Below are positions 1 to 7,537 of a DNA stretch of 8,229 bases, in pieces. The position numbers and the translations under genes are program-made. Below the pieces are notes generated by a model, which saw only the letters and a program-made list of their open reading frames with translations, made no database searches and had not been told where the DNA came from. Source of the stretch: Alphaproteobacteria bacterium (GTDB lineage: Bacteria > Pseudomonadota > Alphaproteobacteria > Rhizobiales > Aestuariivirgaceae); assembly GCA_005884715.1 (NCBI GenBank), contig VAZZ01000490.1, positions 1 through 8,229 of the forward strand, read 5' to 3'. Every line of letters begins with the position of its first letter. Position 1 is the stretch's first letter.

Positions 1-639
1 TCCGTCAAGGGCGTGCCGCTCATCGAATATGGTTTCGCGCGGCTTTGCGAAGCAGGCTGCGAGACGATCGTGGTCAATGTCCATTACCTCGCCGATCAAA
101 TCGAAGCCTGGGCGAAGCGACACGCCTCGCCCAAGGTCATCATTTCCGATGAGCGCCAGGAACTCCTCGATACCGGCGGCGGTATCGTCAAGGCTTTGCC
201 GATTTTGGGCAGCGAACCCTTCTTCGTCGTCAACAGCGATTCGATCTGGATCGACGAGGGCCGTCCCGCCCTCGAGCGTCTGCGCGCCGCCTGGGACGAG
301 GCCCGCATGGATTGCCTGCTTTTGCTCTGTCCTTCCGAGCGCACTGTCGGCTATGATGGCCACGGCGATTTCCTCAAGGATAGCGAAGGCCGGATCATCG
401 GGCGGGCTAGGCATGGCGAGAAAGGCCTCGCTTATATCGGCGCTTATCTCGTGCATCCGAGGCTCTTCGCCAATGTTCGCTTGTCGAAATTCTCCATGAA
501 TCTTCTGTGGGACAGGGCCATTGCGGACAAGCGTCTATTCGGGATCGAGCATAAAGGGCTGTGGCTGCATGTCGGCACGCCCGAATCCATCGCCCTGGCC
601 GAGGGCGCTCTCAAAGAAGCTCTCACGCTTTCGAGGTGA
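1..639 (+). CDS. MurU-like sugar-1-phosphate nucleotidyltransferase (5' partial)
   Basis: The protein is a nucleotidyltransferase of the NTP_transferase (GT-A-like) fold, which transfers a nucleotidyl group from NTP to a sugar 1-phosphate in the cytoplasm. The frame is open to base 1, so the start and the glycine-rich GxGxRxxP nucleotide-binding loop lie upstream; roughly 25-30 residues are missing if the family's usual length of about 240 applies. Counting from base 1, visible marks are the conserved PLIEY segment (6-10), LLDTGGGI (55-62), FFVVNSD with the probable metal-binding Asp at 80, and a C-terminal WLHVGTPES segment. The pattern fits the MurU/mannose-1-phosphate guanylyltransferase-like group of alphaproteobacteria, often found beside the kinase AmgK in MurNAc recycling. 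A kinase gene would lie left of this window, so the substrate is inferred only. An internal GTG at 13 falls inside the conserved fold and is not the start. The gene ends three bases before addB. Confidence 0.85.
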   Translation, partial: SVKGVPLIEYGFARLCEAGCETIVVNVHYLADQIEAWAKRHASPKVIISDERQELLDTGGGIVKALPILGSEPFFVVNSDSIWIDEGRPALERLRAAWDEARMDCLLLLCPSERTVGYDGHGDFLKDSEGRIIGRARHGEKGLAYIGAYLVHPRLFANVRLSKFSMNLLWDRAIADKRLFGIEHKGLWLHVGTPESIALAEGALKEALTLSR

Positions 640-642
640 GGC

Positions 643-3600
643 GTGAGCCTCAGGCTGTTCAATATTCCATCCGATGTGGCTTTCCTGCCGGCTTTGGTGC
701 GCGCTATCCTGGCCGGAAACTTCCCCGGCGATGCGCCCCCGCCGTCATTGGAAGATCTGCCGCGCTGGACCATTCTCCTGCCGACGCGCCGTGCTGTCCG
801 CAGCCTGCAGAGAACCTTTCTCGCAACGGCGGGACGGGACGCGATGCTTCTGCCGCGCATCCGCCCGATCGGCGATGTCGAGGAAGATTTGCTGGTACCC
901 GAGATATCGTCCGGATCTCCCGCCGATGATCTCCTGCCGCCCGCGATTTCGAGTCTCGAACGCGAAGCCCTGCTCATCCGCCTGATCGATGAATGGGCGG
1001 TGGCTCATCCCGATGAAAGACTGGCATTCGAGATTGCGGGCTCGCCTTCGCAGGCCATCGCCCTGGCGCGCAGTCTGGCCGAGCTCCTCGACACATTCGA
1101 AACCGAGGAGGCCGATCTCGACCGGCTCCCCGATCTCTTCGCCGCCGATCTGGCCGAGCACCGCAATTCGATCCTAAGCTTTCTTGCCATCATTCGCGAG
1201 AAACTGCCGGTCGAGCTGTTCAAGCTCGGTCTTCTCGGGCCGATGGAAAGGCGGAGCCGCCTGCTCAGGCTCGAAGCCCGTCGCCTCGCCGAAACATCGC
1301 CAAGCATGCCGATCATCGCCGCGGGATCGACCGGTTCCATCCCGGCGGCTGCCGAACTCCTGAAGTCGATTGCCGCTCTCCCGAATGGCGCGGTTGTCCT
1401 GCCGGGCCTCGACCAGACAATGAGCGAGGAAAGTTGGCAGCATGTCTCGCCGCAGCATCCGCAATTCGGCTTGAAGCGTCTACTCGAATCCTGGCACCAG
1501 ACGCGCAAGGACGTGGCGCTTCTGCCGGGCATTGACGGCGCGCCGCGCCTGAGTGCCAGGCGCTGGCTCACTTCGGAGATCATGCGTCCGACAGCTTCGG
1601 CCGGAACCTGGCGCGAGGCCTTGCTCGCCGGCCGCGTCGAGATCGCCCATGGCATGGAAAGGGTCAGCCTGGTCGAGACGCGCGATCACCACCAGGAGGC
1701 GCAAGCGATCGCGCTCGTGATGCGTGAGGTTCTTGAGACGCCGGAGAAAACCGCCGCCCTGGTGACGCCCGATCGCGATCTGGCGCGCCGGGTCATCAGC
1801 ACCCTTAAGCGCTGGGGCGTCGAGATCGATGATTCAGCCGGCGAACCCTTGATCCGCAGGCCTTTGGGATCACTGCTGGCGTGCCTCATCGATTACCGCC
1901 TTTCGGGCTTCGCCATCCACGAATTCGCCAAGCTCCTGCATCATCCGCTGGCGATCTTCGGACAGGCCCCTGAAATCGCGCGCAAGGCCGCGAGCCTCAT
2001 CGATCTGGCGCTTCTGCGCGATGGCCGCGACCGGCTCGAACCGCAACTGCTCTCCGACGCCTTACTCAAGGCGCGCGCTGAGGCCGAGACGAACGTCCAT
2101 GCGCATATGGCGCTGAAGCGCCTCGGCGATGCGGAATGGGAACTGGCGCGCGACCATTGCGTCAAAGTGAGTGCCGCTCTGATCCCGCTGGTGCAGCGCG
2201 ATGCTGACGCCGACACGCTCAGCCGGCATGCCGCGTGCTTCACCACTTGCCTTGCCGCTATTGCCGATGAGGCCGCCGATCCTCAGGCCAGCGAGGCGCT
2301 CGATCAGCTCGTCCAGTCGATGGCGACAGCGGAGCGTTTCCTCCCGCATTGCGGCCTCGAGCGCGCGCTTTTGTTCCTGGCGGCCTGGCTGCGCCGCCTG
2401 CCGGTGCGTCTGCCTGTCCATCATCCACGCCTCGCCATATTGGGCCTTCTCGAAGCCCGCCTGATCAATCCCCATGTCGTCATCATGGGCGGCCTGACGG
2501 AAGGAAGCTGGCCGGCCCAGCCCGATCCCGGTCCCTGGATCAACCGGCCGATGCGCGACACGCTGGGCCTCATCCCGCCCGAGCGCAGCATCGGCCTCAC
2601 CGCCCATGATTTCCAACAAGGCTTCGGCGCACCGGAACTCGTCCTCACCTGGTCGAAGCGCGTAAAGGACCAGCCTGCCGTCGCCTCGCGCTGGATTTTG
2701 CGGCTCAAGATGATTCTGGAAGCGATCGGCACTCCCTATGAGGGGGAAACCCGCTGGCAGAACTGGGCCAGGAGCTTTGATGAGGCGAAAGGCGATCGGC
2801 GTGTCGCGATGCCGCGGCCGAAACCTCCCGTCGCGGCCCGCCCGCGCAGTCTCTCGATCACTCAGGTCGAGAAACTGATGCGCGATCCCTACCGCATCTA
2901 TGCCGAAAAAGTTTTACGTCTCCAGCCCTTGGCGCCAATCGGCGCCGCTGCTGATCCAGGCCTCAAGGGAAGCCTTATTCACGATGCCTTCAACCGGTTC
3001 TCGCTCGCCCATCCGGTTTCGTTGCCCGAGGATGCGGAAGGCGAGCTTCGCCGCATCGGCCGGGAGGTCTTTGCGCCTTATTTTTCCGACGCCGATGTGG
3101 CGGGCTTCTGGTGGCCGCGTTTCGAGCGCATCGTGCCGTGGTTCATTGCCGAGGAACGCATTCTGCGCCAGGGTCTCGCCCTGATCCACGCCGAGGTCGC
3201 GGGCGCCCATCATTTCGATGGCTTCACCTTGACCGGCAGTGCAGATCGCATCGATGTCCTGGCCTCGGGCAAGGCTCGGCTCATCGACTACAAGACGGGG
3301 CGGATTCCGACCGGCGCCCAGGTCAAGGCCGGCCTCGCGCCGCAATTGACGCTGGAAGCGGCTCTTGTCGCCGAGGCCGGCTTCACCGGCGTTCCCGCCA
3401 TCGAAACGGATGAGCTCCTCTATATCAAGCTGTCCGGGGGCGCGCCGCCCGGTCTGCTGCAGCCCATCACCGATATCGATGTCATGGCGAAGGCGCGCGA
3501 GCATTTGGAGAAATTCAAGGCGCTGATGCGCGCCTATGATGATGCCGCCCATGGTTATCTGCCGCGCGCTGCGATGGAGAAGGAGCAGGACACATCGCCT

Positions 3601-3654
3601 TTCGACCATCTCTCGCGCTGGCGTGAATGGTCGCTCGCCGAGGAGGGTGCATGA
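643..3654 (+). CDS. addB: AddB, helicase-like/nuclease subunit of AddAB (alphaproteobacterial type)
   Basis: AddB (1003 residues) is the second subunit of the AddAB enzyme, which unwinds and resects double-strand DNA breaks before RecA-dependent repair. The start is GTG at 643, preceded by GAGGTGA at 633-639, which overlaps the upstream stop codon. The N-terminal region holds the LPTRR segment (46-50) typical of alphaproteobacterial AddB, but there is no GxGK[ST] Walker A loop, so this half is expected to be a scaffold, not a motor. The C-terminal third is a RecB-type PD-(D/E)XK nuclease: His780 in GSLIH, Asp868 in GSADRID, Asp882 and Lys884 in IDYKTG, and Gln901 in QLTLEA, all in the expected order. 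No cysteine occurs in this domain, so the 4Fe-4S staple of Bacillus AddB is absent. The length is normal for the alphaproteobacterial form. It is the middle gene of a tight operon and overlaps addA by four bases. Confidence 0.96.
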   Translation: MSLRLFNIPSDVAFLPALVRAILAGNFPGDAPPPSLEDLPRWTILLPTRRAVRSLQRTFLATAGRDAMLLPRIRPIGDVEEDLLVPEISSGSPADDLLPPAISSLEREALLIRLIDEWAVAHPDERLAFEIAGSPSQAIALARSLAELLDTFETEEADLDRLPDLFAADLAEHRNSILSFLAIIREKLPVELFKLGLLGPMERRSRLLRLEARRLAETSPSMPIIAAGSTGSIPAAAELLKSIAALPNGAVVLPGLDQTMSEESWQHVSPQHPQFGLKRLLESWHQTRKDVALLPGIDGAPRLSARRWLTSEIMRPTASAGTWREALLAGRVEIAHGMERVSLVETRDHHQEAQAIALVMREVLETPEKTAALVTPDRDLARRVISTLKRWGVEIDDSAGEPLIRRPLGSLLACLIDYRLSGFAIHEFAKLLHHPLAIFGQAPEIARKAASLIDLALLRDGRDRLEPQLLSDALLKARAEAETNVHAHMALKRLGDAEWELARDHCVKVSAALIPLVQRDADADTLSRHAACFTTCLAAIADEAADPQASEALDQLVQSMATAERFLPHCGLERALLFLAAWLRRLPVRLPVHHPRLAILGLLEARLINPHVVIMGGLTEGSWPAQPDPGPWINRPMRDTLGLIPPERSIGLTAHDFQQGFGAPELVLTWSKRVKDQPAVASRWILRLKMILEAIGTPYEGETRWQNWARSFDEAKGDRRVAMPRPKPPVAARPRSLSITQVEKLMRDPYRIYAEKVLRLQPLAPIGAAADPGLKGSLIHDAFNRFSLAHPVSLPEDAEGELRRIGREVFAPYFSDADVAGFWWPRFERIVPWFIAEERILRQGLALIHAEVAGAHHFDGFTLTGSADRIDVLASGKARLIDYKTGRIPTGAQVKAGLAPQLTLEAALVAEAGFTGVPAIETDELLYIKLSGGAPPGLLQPITDIDVMAKAREHLEKFKALMRAYDDAAHGYLPRAAMEKEQDTSPFDHLSRWREWSLAEEGA
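3641..3646 (+). promoter_or_regulatory. Ribosome binding site of addA (decides the start)
   Basis: AGGAGG is a full consensus Shine-Dalgarno sequence four bases before the ATG at 3651. It lies inside the last codons of addB. It favours 3651 over the in-frame ATG at 3627, which would add eight residues and has no comparable site. Confidence 0.8.
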
Positions 3655-6600
3655 ACCTGTCCTTGCGCATCGCGAGTTACGAGCAACGCAGTGCTTCCGA
3701 TCCCCATCGATCTGTCTGGGTGGCGGCCAATGCCGGATCCGGCAAGACGCATGTCCTGGTCGACCGGGTGATAAGGCTGATGCTCTCAGGCACATCGCCC
3801 GACAAGATCCTGTGCATCACCTTCACCAAGGCAGCGGCCGCTGAAATGGCGGGCCGCCTGCATGGCCGTCTCGGCAAATGGGTCGTGCTCGAGGATTCGG
3901 AGCTTGTCCAGCATATCCGCTCCATGGGTCATCGGGAGGTGACAGCGGATACGCTCAAACGGGCGCGCGAACTCTTTACTTTGGCGCTCGAGACCCCGGG
4001 CGGCCTGAAGATCCAGACCATTCACGCCTTTTGCGAAAGACTGCTGCAGCTCTTCCCCGTGGAGGCGGGCGTGGTGCCGGGCTTCGAGGTGATGGATGAA
4101 AGAAGTTCCGCCGAGCTTCTCGACCTGGCGCGCCGCACCGTCATCGCCGAGGCCGAGACGAAGGGCAATCCGGCCATGCGGCGCATCGCTGCGCGCGCCC
4201 AGGCAGAAGCTTTCGATGAATTATTGCGCACCATCCTGGTCAAGCGTTCCGACCTCTCCGTCGATTTCGATTACCTGCGCCGTAAACTCGGCTTGCGCAA
4301 GGCGGATACGGCCGAGAGCATCACGGACGAGCTTATCAATATCGATAGTGCTCTCTATGACAGGATGATCGCAACGCTCGAGCAATCCCTCAGCACCACC
4401 GATCAGAAATCGGCGGGCGCGTTGCGTTGTGCAAAAGCAGGGGATGCCGACGCCTTGAAGGACCTCTGCCTCAAGAAGGATCTCAAGCCCAGGGCCTTGA
4501 CATCGATCCTCAGCAAGAAGCTGCGGACGGCGGAACCTTGGATCGCGGAAGCGCTTGAGCGCGAAATGGCACGCGCTCTTGGCCTGTTCGGCAAGCATGC
4601 CACACTCGACATGCTGGAGGCGACCGAAGCGCTCGTCGCTATCGCGGCGCGCATCATTGCCGAATATGAGAGGGTGAAGCGGCTCTATGGCCGCTATGAC
4701 TTCGAGGATCTCATCCTGCGCACCAGGCGGCTTCTGGTCGAGCAGGTATCCTCCGCCTGGGTCCTGTTCAAACTCGATGGTGGAATCGATCATATCCTTG
4801 TCGACGAGGCCCAGGATACGAGCCCGGCGCAGTGGCAGATCGTCAAGGCGCTCGCCGAAGAGTTCTTTGCCGGCGCCGGCGCGCGCGCCGATCTGGCCCG
4901 CACCCTGTTCGTCGTTGGCGACCGCAAGCAGTCGATTTTCAGCTTCCAGGGCGCTGATCCTACCGCCTTCGAGGACACTCGCCTGCATTTCGATAACCGC
5001 ATCGAAGACGGGCTCGCCACCGTGGCGTTGAACGTTTCCTACCGCTCCACAGAGATCGTGCTTGAAACAGTCGATGCCGTATTCAAGAGCGCCTTGGCCC
5101 GCCGCGGTCTCAATGCCCGAAGCGATGAGGACATCCTGCATCAGGCGGTTCGCACGGGGCATGCCGGCCTCATCGAGATGTGGCCGGTGACACTCAAGGA
5201 CGAGAAACCGGCCTATGATCCCTGGCTGGTGCCCGTCGATCGCATCGACCGCAACCATCCGGCGCGCAAGCTGGCGCGCCAGATTGCCGAAACCATCGCA
5301 AGGTGGCTCAGGGAAAAGCGCTGGATCGAGCCATTGGGGCGGCCCGTGCAGCCGGGCGACATCCTGATCCTGGTCAGGAGCCGCAATGATTTCTTCTCGA
5401 GCATGCTGCGCGAGCTCAACCGCCTGGGCGTGCCGGTGGCCGGCGCCGATCGGGTGACGCTCAATGATCATATCGCCATCCAGGATCTTCTGGCGCTGGG
5501 CCAGTTCGTCATTCTGCCCGAGGATGATCATGCACTCGCCTGCCTGCTCAAGAGTCCCCTGATCTCGCATGCAGAGGGCCGCGCCTTCAATGATGAGGAT
5601 CTCTTCGATCTGGCGCAGGGCAGAGGAAGACAAAGCCTCTGGCAGCGTCTTGCCGCTAGCGAGGCGCTCAAGTCCATTGCCGCGAAACTGCGCCGATGGA
5701 TCGCCATTGCGGACAGGGAAACGCCATTCGGTTTCTACAGCCGCGTTCTCGGCGAGGACATGCCGAGCGTTCGCCAGAACATCCTGGCGCGACTGGGACC
5801 CGAGGCGATCGATCTTATCGACGCCTTCCTCAATCGGGCGCTCGATTATGAGCAGAGTGAGACGCCGAGCCTCGCAGGTTTCCTCCACTGGTTCACCTCC
5901 GCCGAAACCGAGATCCGCCGCGACATGGATCAGAGCAGCGATGTGGTGCGCATCATGACGGTGCATGGCGCCAAGGGTCTGGAAGCCCATATCGTCTTCC
6001 TTCCCGATACATGTTCGCTGCCCGATGACAGGAACGAGGTACAGCCGCTGATGCTGCCGGCATCTGAGGGCAAGCTCATTCCCTTCTGGCGCTTCGGTGG
6101 CGGCGTCGAATCATCCGAGGTGAAAGCGTTGCGCGATCTCTTGCGCGAGCAGCGTCTCGAGGAATATCGCCGCCAGCTCTATGTGGCGCTGACCCGGGCC
6201 CGCGATGAGCTCTATATTTGCGGCTATACGAGCGATGATGCACCCAAGGACGGCAGCTGGTATGCGCTGATCAAGGCGAGCCTTGCGGGCGAGCGCGATG
6301 CGCAAGGCCTGCTGCGCCGGAAGGGAGTGCAGACGGCACCGCCGGAACCCTCGGCGGTGGCGCCCAACGCGCAGGCAAGTGATGAAGTCCCAGCCTGGAT
6401 CGCAATGAAGCCGCCGCGCGAACTTGCGGGTCGCGATTGGATCAACCCGTCGCGGCTGGTGCGTAAGACGGCTTCGGCACCCGCCGCAGCGATGGAACAG
6501 GGCCGGGCATTCCACCGGCTGTTCCAGCTCCTGCCTGATATGCCGGCCGGCGAGCGGAGCCAGGCAGCAAGTCGTCTCCTCGTCCGGCGCGGCATTGTCG

Positions 6601-6968
6601 GCGACAGGGCAAGGCGTCTGGCGGAACGGGTGATCGCTATCATCGAACACCCTGACTATGCCGCCTGGTTCGAAGGTGGCGGGCTCGCAGAAATCCCCCT
6701 GATGGCGGAATTGGGCGGCGAGGGTTTGCTCGCCGGCCAGGTCGACCGTATCGTGGTCAGGGAAAAGGACGTCCTGATCCTCGATTACAAGAGCGACCGC
6801 GCACCGCCCAAAGACGTTGCCGCTGTGCCTCTGGCCTATATCGCCCAGCTCGCTGCCTATCGGACGGCCCTCGCCCGTATGTTCCCGCACAAGACGGTGA
6901 TGGCGGCCCTGCTATGGACCGAGGTTCCGCATTTGATGATCATCCCTCCTGAAATGCTGGCAATATGA
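3651..6968 (+). CDS. addA: AddA, UvrD-type helicase-nuclease subunit of AddAB
   Basis: AddA (1105 residues) is the ATP-driven 3'-5' motor and one of two nucleases of AddAB, which processes double-strand DNA ends for homologous recombination. All superfamily 1A helicase motifs are present in order: Q-motif region (Gln12), motif I AGSGKT (28-33), Ia TFTKAAAAEM (57-66), II DEAQD (385-389), III GDRKQSIFSFQG (423-434), IV SYRS (463-466), V TVHGAKGLE (770-778) and VI LYVALTRAR (843-851). The C-terminus is a RecB-type nuclease with His955, Asp1032 in GQVDRI, Asp1045 and Lys1047 in LDYKS, and Gln1066 in the QLAAY segment. Both catalytic modules therefore look intact. The ATG at 3651 is chosen because of the AGGAGG site before it and because homologues begin just ahead of the EQRSASDP segment. 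The start overlaps the addB stop as ATGA, which implies translational coupling and matched subunit synthesis. Confidence 0.97.
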   Translation: MNLSLRIASYEQRSASDPHRSVWVAANAGSGKTHVLVDRVIRLMLSGTSPDKILCITFTKAAAAEMAGRLHGRLGKWVVLEDSELVQHIRSMGHREVTADTLKRARELFTLALETPGGLKIQTIHAFCERLLQLFPVEAGVVPGFEVMDERSSAELLDLARRTVIAEAETKGNPAMRRIAARAQAEAFDELLRTILVKRSDLSVDFDYLRRKLGLRKADTAESITDELINIDSALYDRMIATLEQSLSTTDQKSAGALRCAKAGDADALKDLCLKKDLKPRALTSILSKKLRTAEPWIAEALEREMARALGLFGKHATLDMLEATEALVAIAARIIAEYERVKRLYGRYDFEDLILRTRRLLVEQVSSAWVLFKLDGGIDHILVDEAQDTSPAQWQIVKALAEEFFAGAGARADLARTLFVVGDRKQSIFSFQGADPTAFEDTRLHFDNRIEDGLATVALNVSYRSTEIVLETVDAVFKSALARRGLNARSDEDILHQAVRTGHAGLIEMWPVTLKDEKPAYDPWLVPVDRIDRNHPARKLARQIAETIARWLREKRWIEPLGRPVQPGDILILVRSRNDFFSSMLRELNRLGVPVAGADRVTLNDHIAIQDLLALGQFVILPEDDHALACLLKSPLISHAEGRAFNDEDLFDLAQGRGRQSLWQRLAASEALKSIAAKLRRWIAIADRETPFGFYSRVLGEDMPSVRQNILARLGPEAIDLIDAFLNRALDYEQSETPSLAGFLHWFTSAETEIRRDMDQSSDVVRIMTVHGAKGLEAHIVFLPDTCSLPDDRNEVQPLMLPASEGKLIPFWRFGGGVESSEVKALRDLLREQRLEEYRRQLYVALTRARDELYICGYTSDDAPKDGSWYALIKASLAGERDAQGLLRRKGVQTAPPEPSAVAPNAQASDEVPAWIAMKPPRELAGRDWINPSRLVRKTASAPAAAMEQGRAFHRLFQLLPDMPAGERSQAASRLLVRRGIVGDRARRLAERVIAIIEHPDYAAWFEGGGLAEIPLMAELGGEGLLAGQVDRIVVREKDVLILDYKSDRAPPKDVAAVPLAYIAQLAAYRTALARMFPHKTVMAALLWTEVPHLMIIPPEMLAI

Positions 6969-7013
6969 TGTGCCGCGTCAGCCCAGGAAACATCGATAAA
7001 AGCGAGCAATATT

Positions 7014-7035
7014 CGAGAGATGACGAGAGATCTCT
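7014..7035. repeat. Short direct repeat with overlapping palindrome
   Basis: CGAGAGAT occurs at 7014-7021 and again at 7024-7031, a period of 10 bp, close to one helical turn. The second copy runs into the perfect palindrome AGAGATCTCT (7026-7035). Spacing by a helical turn is compatible with a protein-binding site, but the repeat is short and could be chance. Confidence 0.4.
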
Positions 7036-7056
7036 GGCGCTGCTGAGTCTTGCAAG

Positions 7057-7105
7057 CTCCAGGGTCATGCCAGCCATGTGGACGGACTGGCCTTGACCCT
7101 AGGGG
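7057..7105 (+). repeat. Imperfect inverted repeat / hairpin upstream of trxA
   Basis: Three paired blocks stack: CTCC (7057-7060) with GGGG (7102-7105, one T-G wobble), AGGGTCA (7061-7067) with TGACCCT (7094-7100), and GCCAG (7069-7073) with CTGGC (7087-7091). They are interrupted by a bulged A at 7101 and a 1x2 internal loop, and the apical loop is 13 nt. About 16 base pairs form in total. No T-tract follows (next bases are TTGCGGTCC), so it is not a typical intrinsic terminator. It could be an operator, a transcript-processing or stabilising stem, or a degraded terminator. The pairing is seen directly; the function is unknown. Confidence 0.55.
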
Positions 7106-7120
7106 TTGCGGTCCTTACCT
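7092..7120 (+). promoter_or_regulatory. Candidate trxA promoter (weak)
   Basis: CTTGAC at 7092-7097 matches the alphaproteobacterial housekeeping -35 consensus. After a 17-bp spacer comes TTACCT (7115-7120), a poor -10 match to CTATAT. The position, about 40 bp before the trxA start codon, is suitable. The -35 lies in the right arm of the hairpin at 7057-7105, so binding there could affect initiation. The weak -10 keeps confidence low. Confidence 0.35.
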
Positions 7121-7159
7121 TTCCATCACCGATTCCTACTTTCCCCCAACGAGGTTTCC

Positions 7160-7483
7160 ATGGCTACCCAACCGGTCTCCGACTCTTCCTTCGACGCCGA
7201 CGTCCTCAAAGCGGACGGCCCGGTGGTTGTCGATTTCTGGGCCGAATGGTGCGGACCGTGCAAGATGATTGCACCGGCACTCGAGGAGATCGCCAAGGAG
7301 CTCGGGACCAAGGTCAAGGTCGTCAAGATCAATATCGACGATAATCCGAAGACGCCGTCGCAATATGGCGTGCGCGGCATCCCGACCCTCATGCTGTTCA
7401 AGGGCGGCAAGGTCGCCTCGACCAAGGTGGGTGCTGCGCCCAAGGGCCAGCTCCAGTCCTGGATCGAACAGTCGATCGCCTGA
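7160..7483 (+). CDS. trxA: Thioredoxin 1
   Basis: This 107-residue cytoplasmic thioredoxin reduces protein disulfides, for example in ribonucleotide reductase and methionine sulfoxide reductase, and is itself recycled by thioredoxin reductase. The active site is canonical WCGPC (30-34), with the buried Asp25 in VVDFWA and the cis-proline loop GIPT (Pro75). The length matches classic TrxA of about 105-110 residues, and there is no signal peptide or extra domain. The ATG at 7160 is preceded by GAGG at 7151-7154 with a five-base gap. An in-frame upstream ATG at 7106 would add 18 residues that thioredoxins lack, so it is rejected. The gene follows addA, as in many alphaproteobacteria, but after a 191-bp gap, and it ends before a clear terminator. 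Both points suggest it can be transcribed separately. Confidence 0.97.
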   Translation: MATQPVSDSSFDADVLKADGPVVVDFWAEWCGPCKMIAPALEEIAKELGTKVKVVKINIDDNPKTPSQYGVRGIPTLMLFKGGKVASTKVGAAPKGQLQSWIEQSIA

Positions 7484-7507
7484 TCTGAAGAAGTCAATTT
7501 GCTTTGG

Positions 7508-7537
7508 GCCGTCCCGATATTGTCGGGGCGGCTTTTT
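7508..7537 (+). terminator. Rho-independent terminator after trxA
   Basis: A 10-bp stem, GCCGTCCCGA (7508-7517) with TCGGGGCGGC (7523-7532), has one T-G wobble, a 5-nt loop and a run of five T (7533-7537). It starts 25 bases after the trxA stop. The T-run appears only in the + direction, so it mainly serves the trxA transcript. The reverse strand lacks a matching T-tract for the converging regulator gene. Confidence 0.9.

Larger units (their letters stand above)
6969..7159. other. addA-trxA intergenic region
   Basis: This 191-bp stretch separates addA from trxA and contains no convincing gene. It holds an 8-bp direct repeat, several short palindromes, an imperfect hairpin and a weak candidate promoter, listed separately where supportable. 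There is no hairpin with a T-tract right after addA, so transcription may read through into trxA. Confidence 0.6.

Noticed and set aside
3627..3650. Upstream in-frame ATG for addA at 3627.
   Set aside because: It would add eight residues with no ribosome site, while AGGAGG stands four bases before the ATG at 3651.
2914..3795. A 293-codon minus-strand open frame across the addB-addA junction.
   Set aside because: It overlaps the conserved AddB nuclease domain and the AddA Walker A region in antisense and shows no recognisable domain.
4221..5990. A 589-codon open frame on the minus strand inside addA.
   Set aside because: It is fully antisense to the conserved helicase domain, its translation resembles no family I know, and GC-rich codon bias routinely produces such long shadow frames.
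6111..6890. A 259-codon minus-strand open frame in the 3' part of addA.
   Set aside because: It lies antisense to AddA motif VI and much of its nuclease domain, with low-complexity arginine- and alanine-rich translation typical of a shadow.
7106..7159. Upstream in-frame ATG for trxA giving an 18-residue N-terminal extension.
   Set aside because: Classic thioredoxins begin at the 7160 position, a GAGG site precedes that ATG, and the extension is not a signal peptide.
7050..7344. Small plus-strand open frames around the addA-trxA gap.
   Set aside because: They run into trxA in wrong frames and have no ribosome site or recognisable product.
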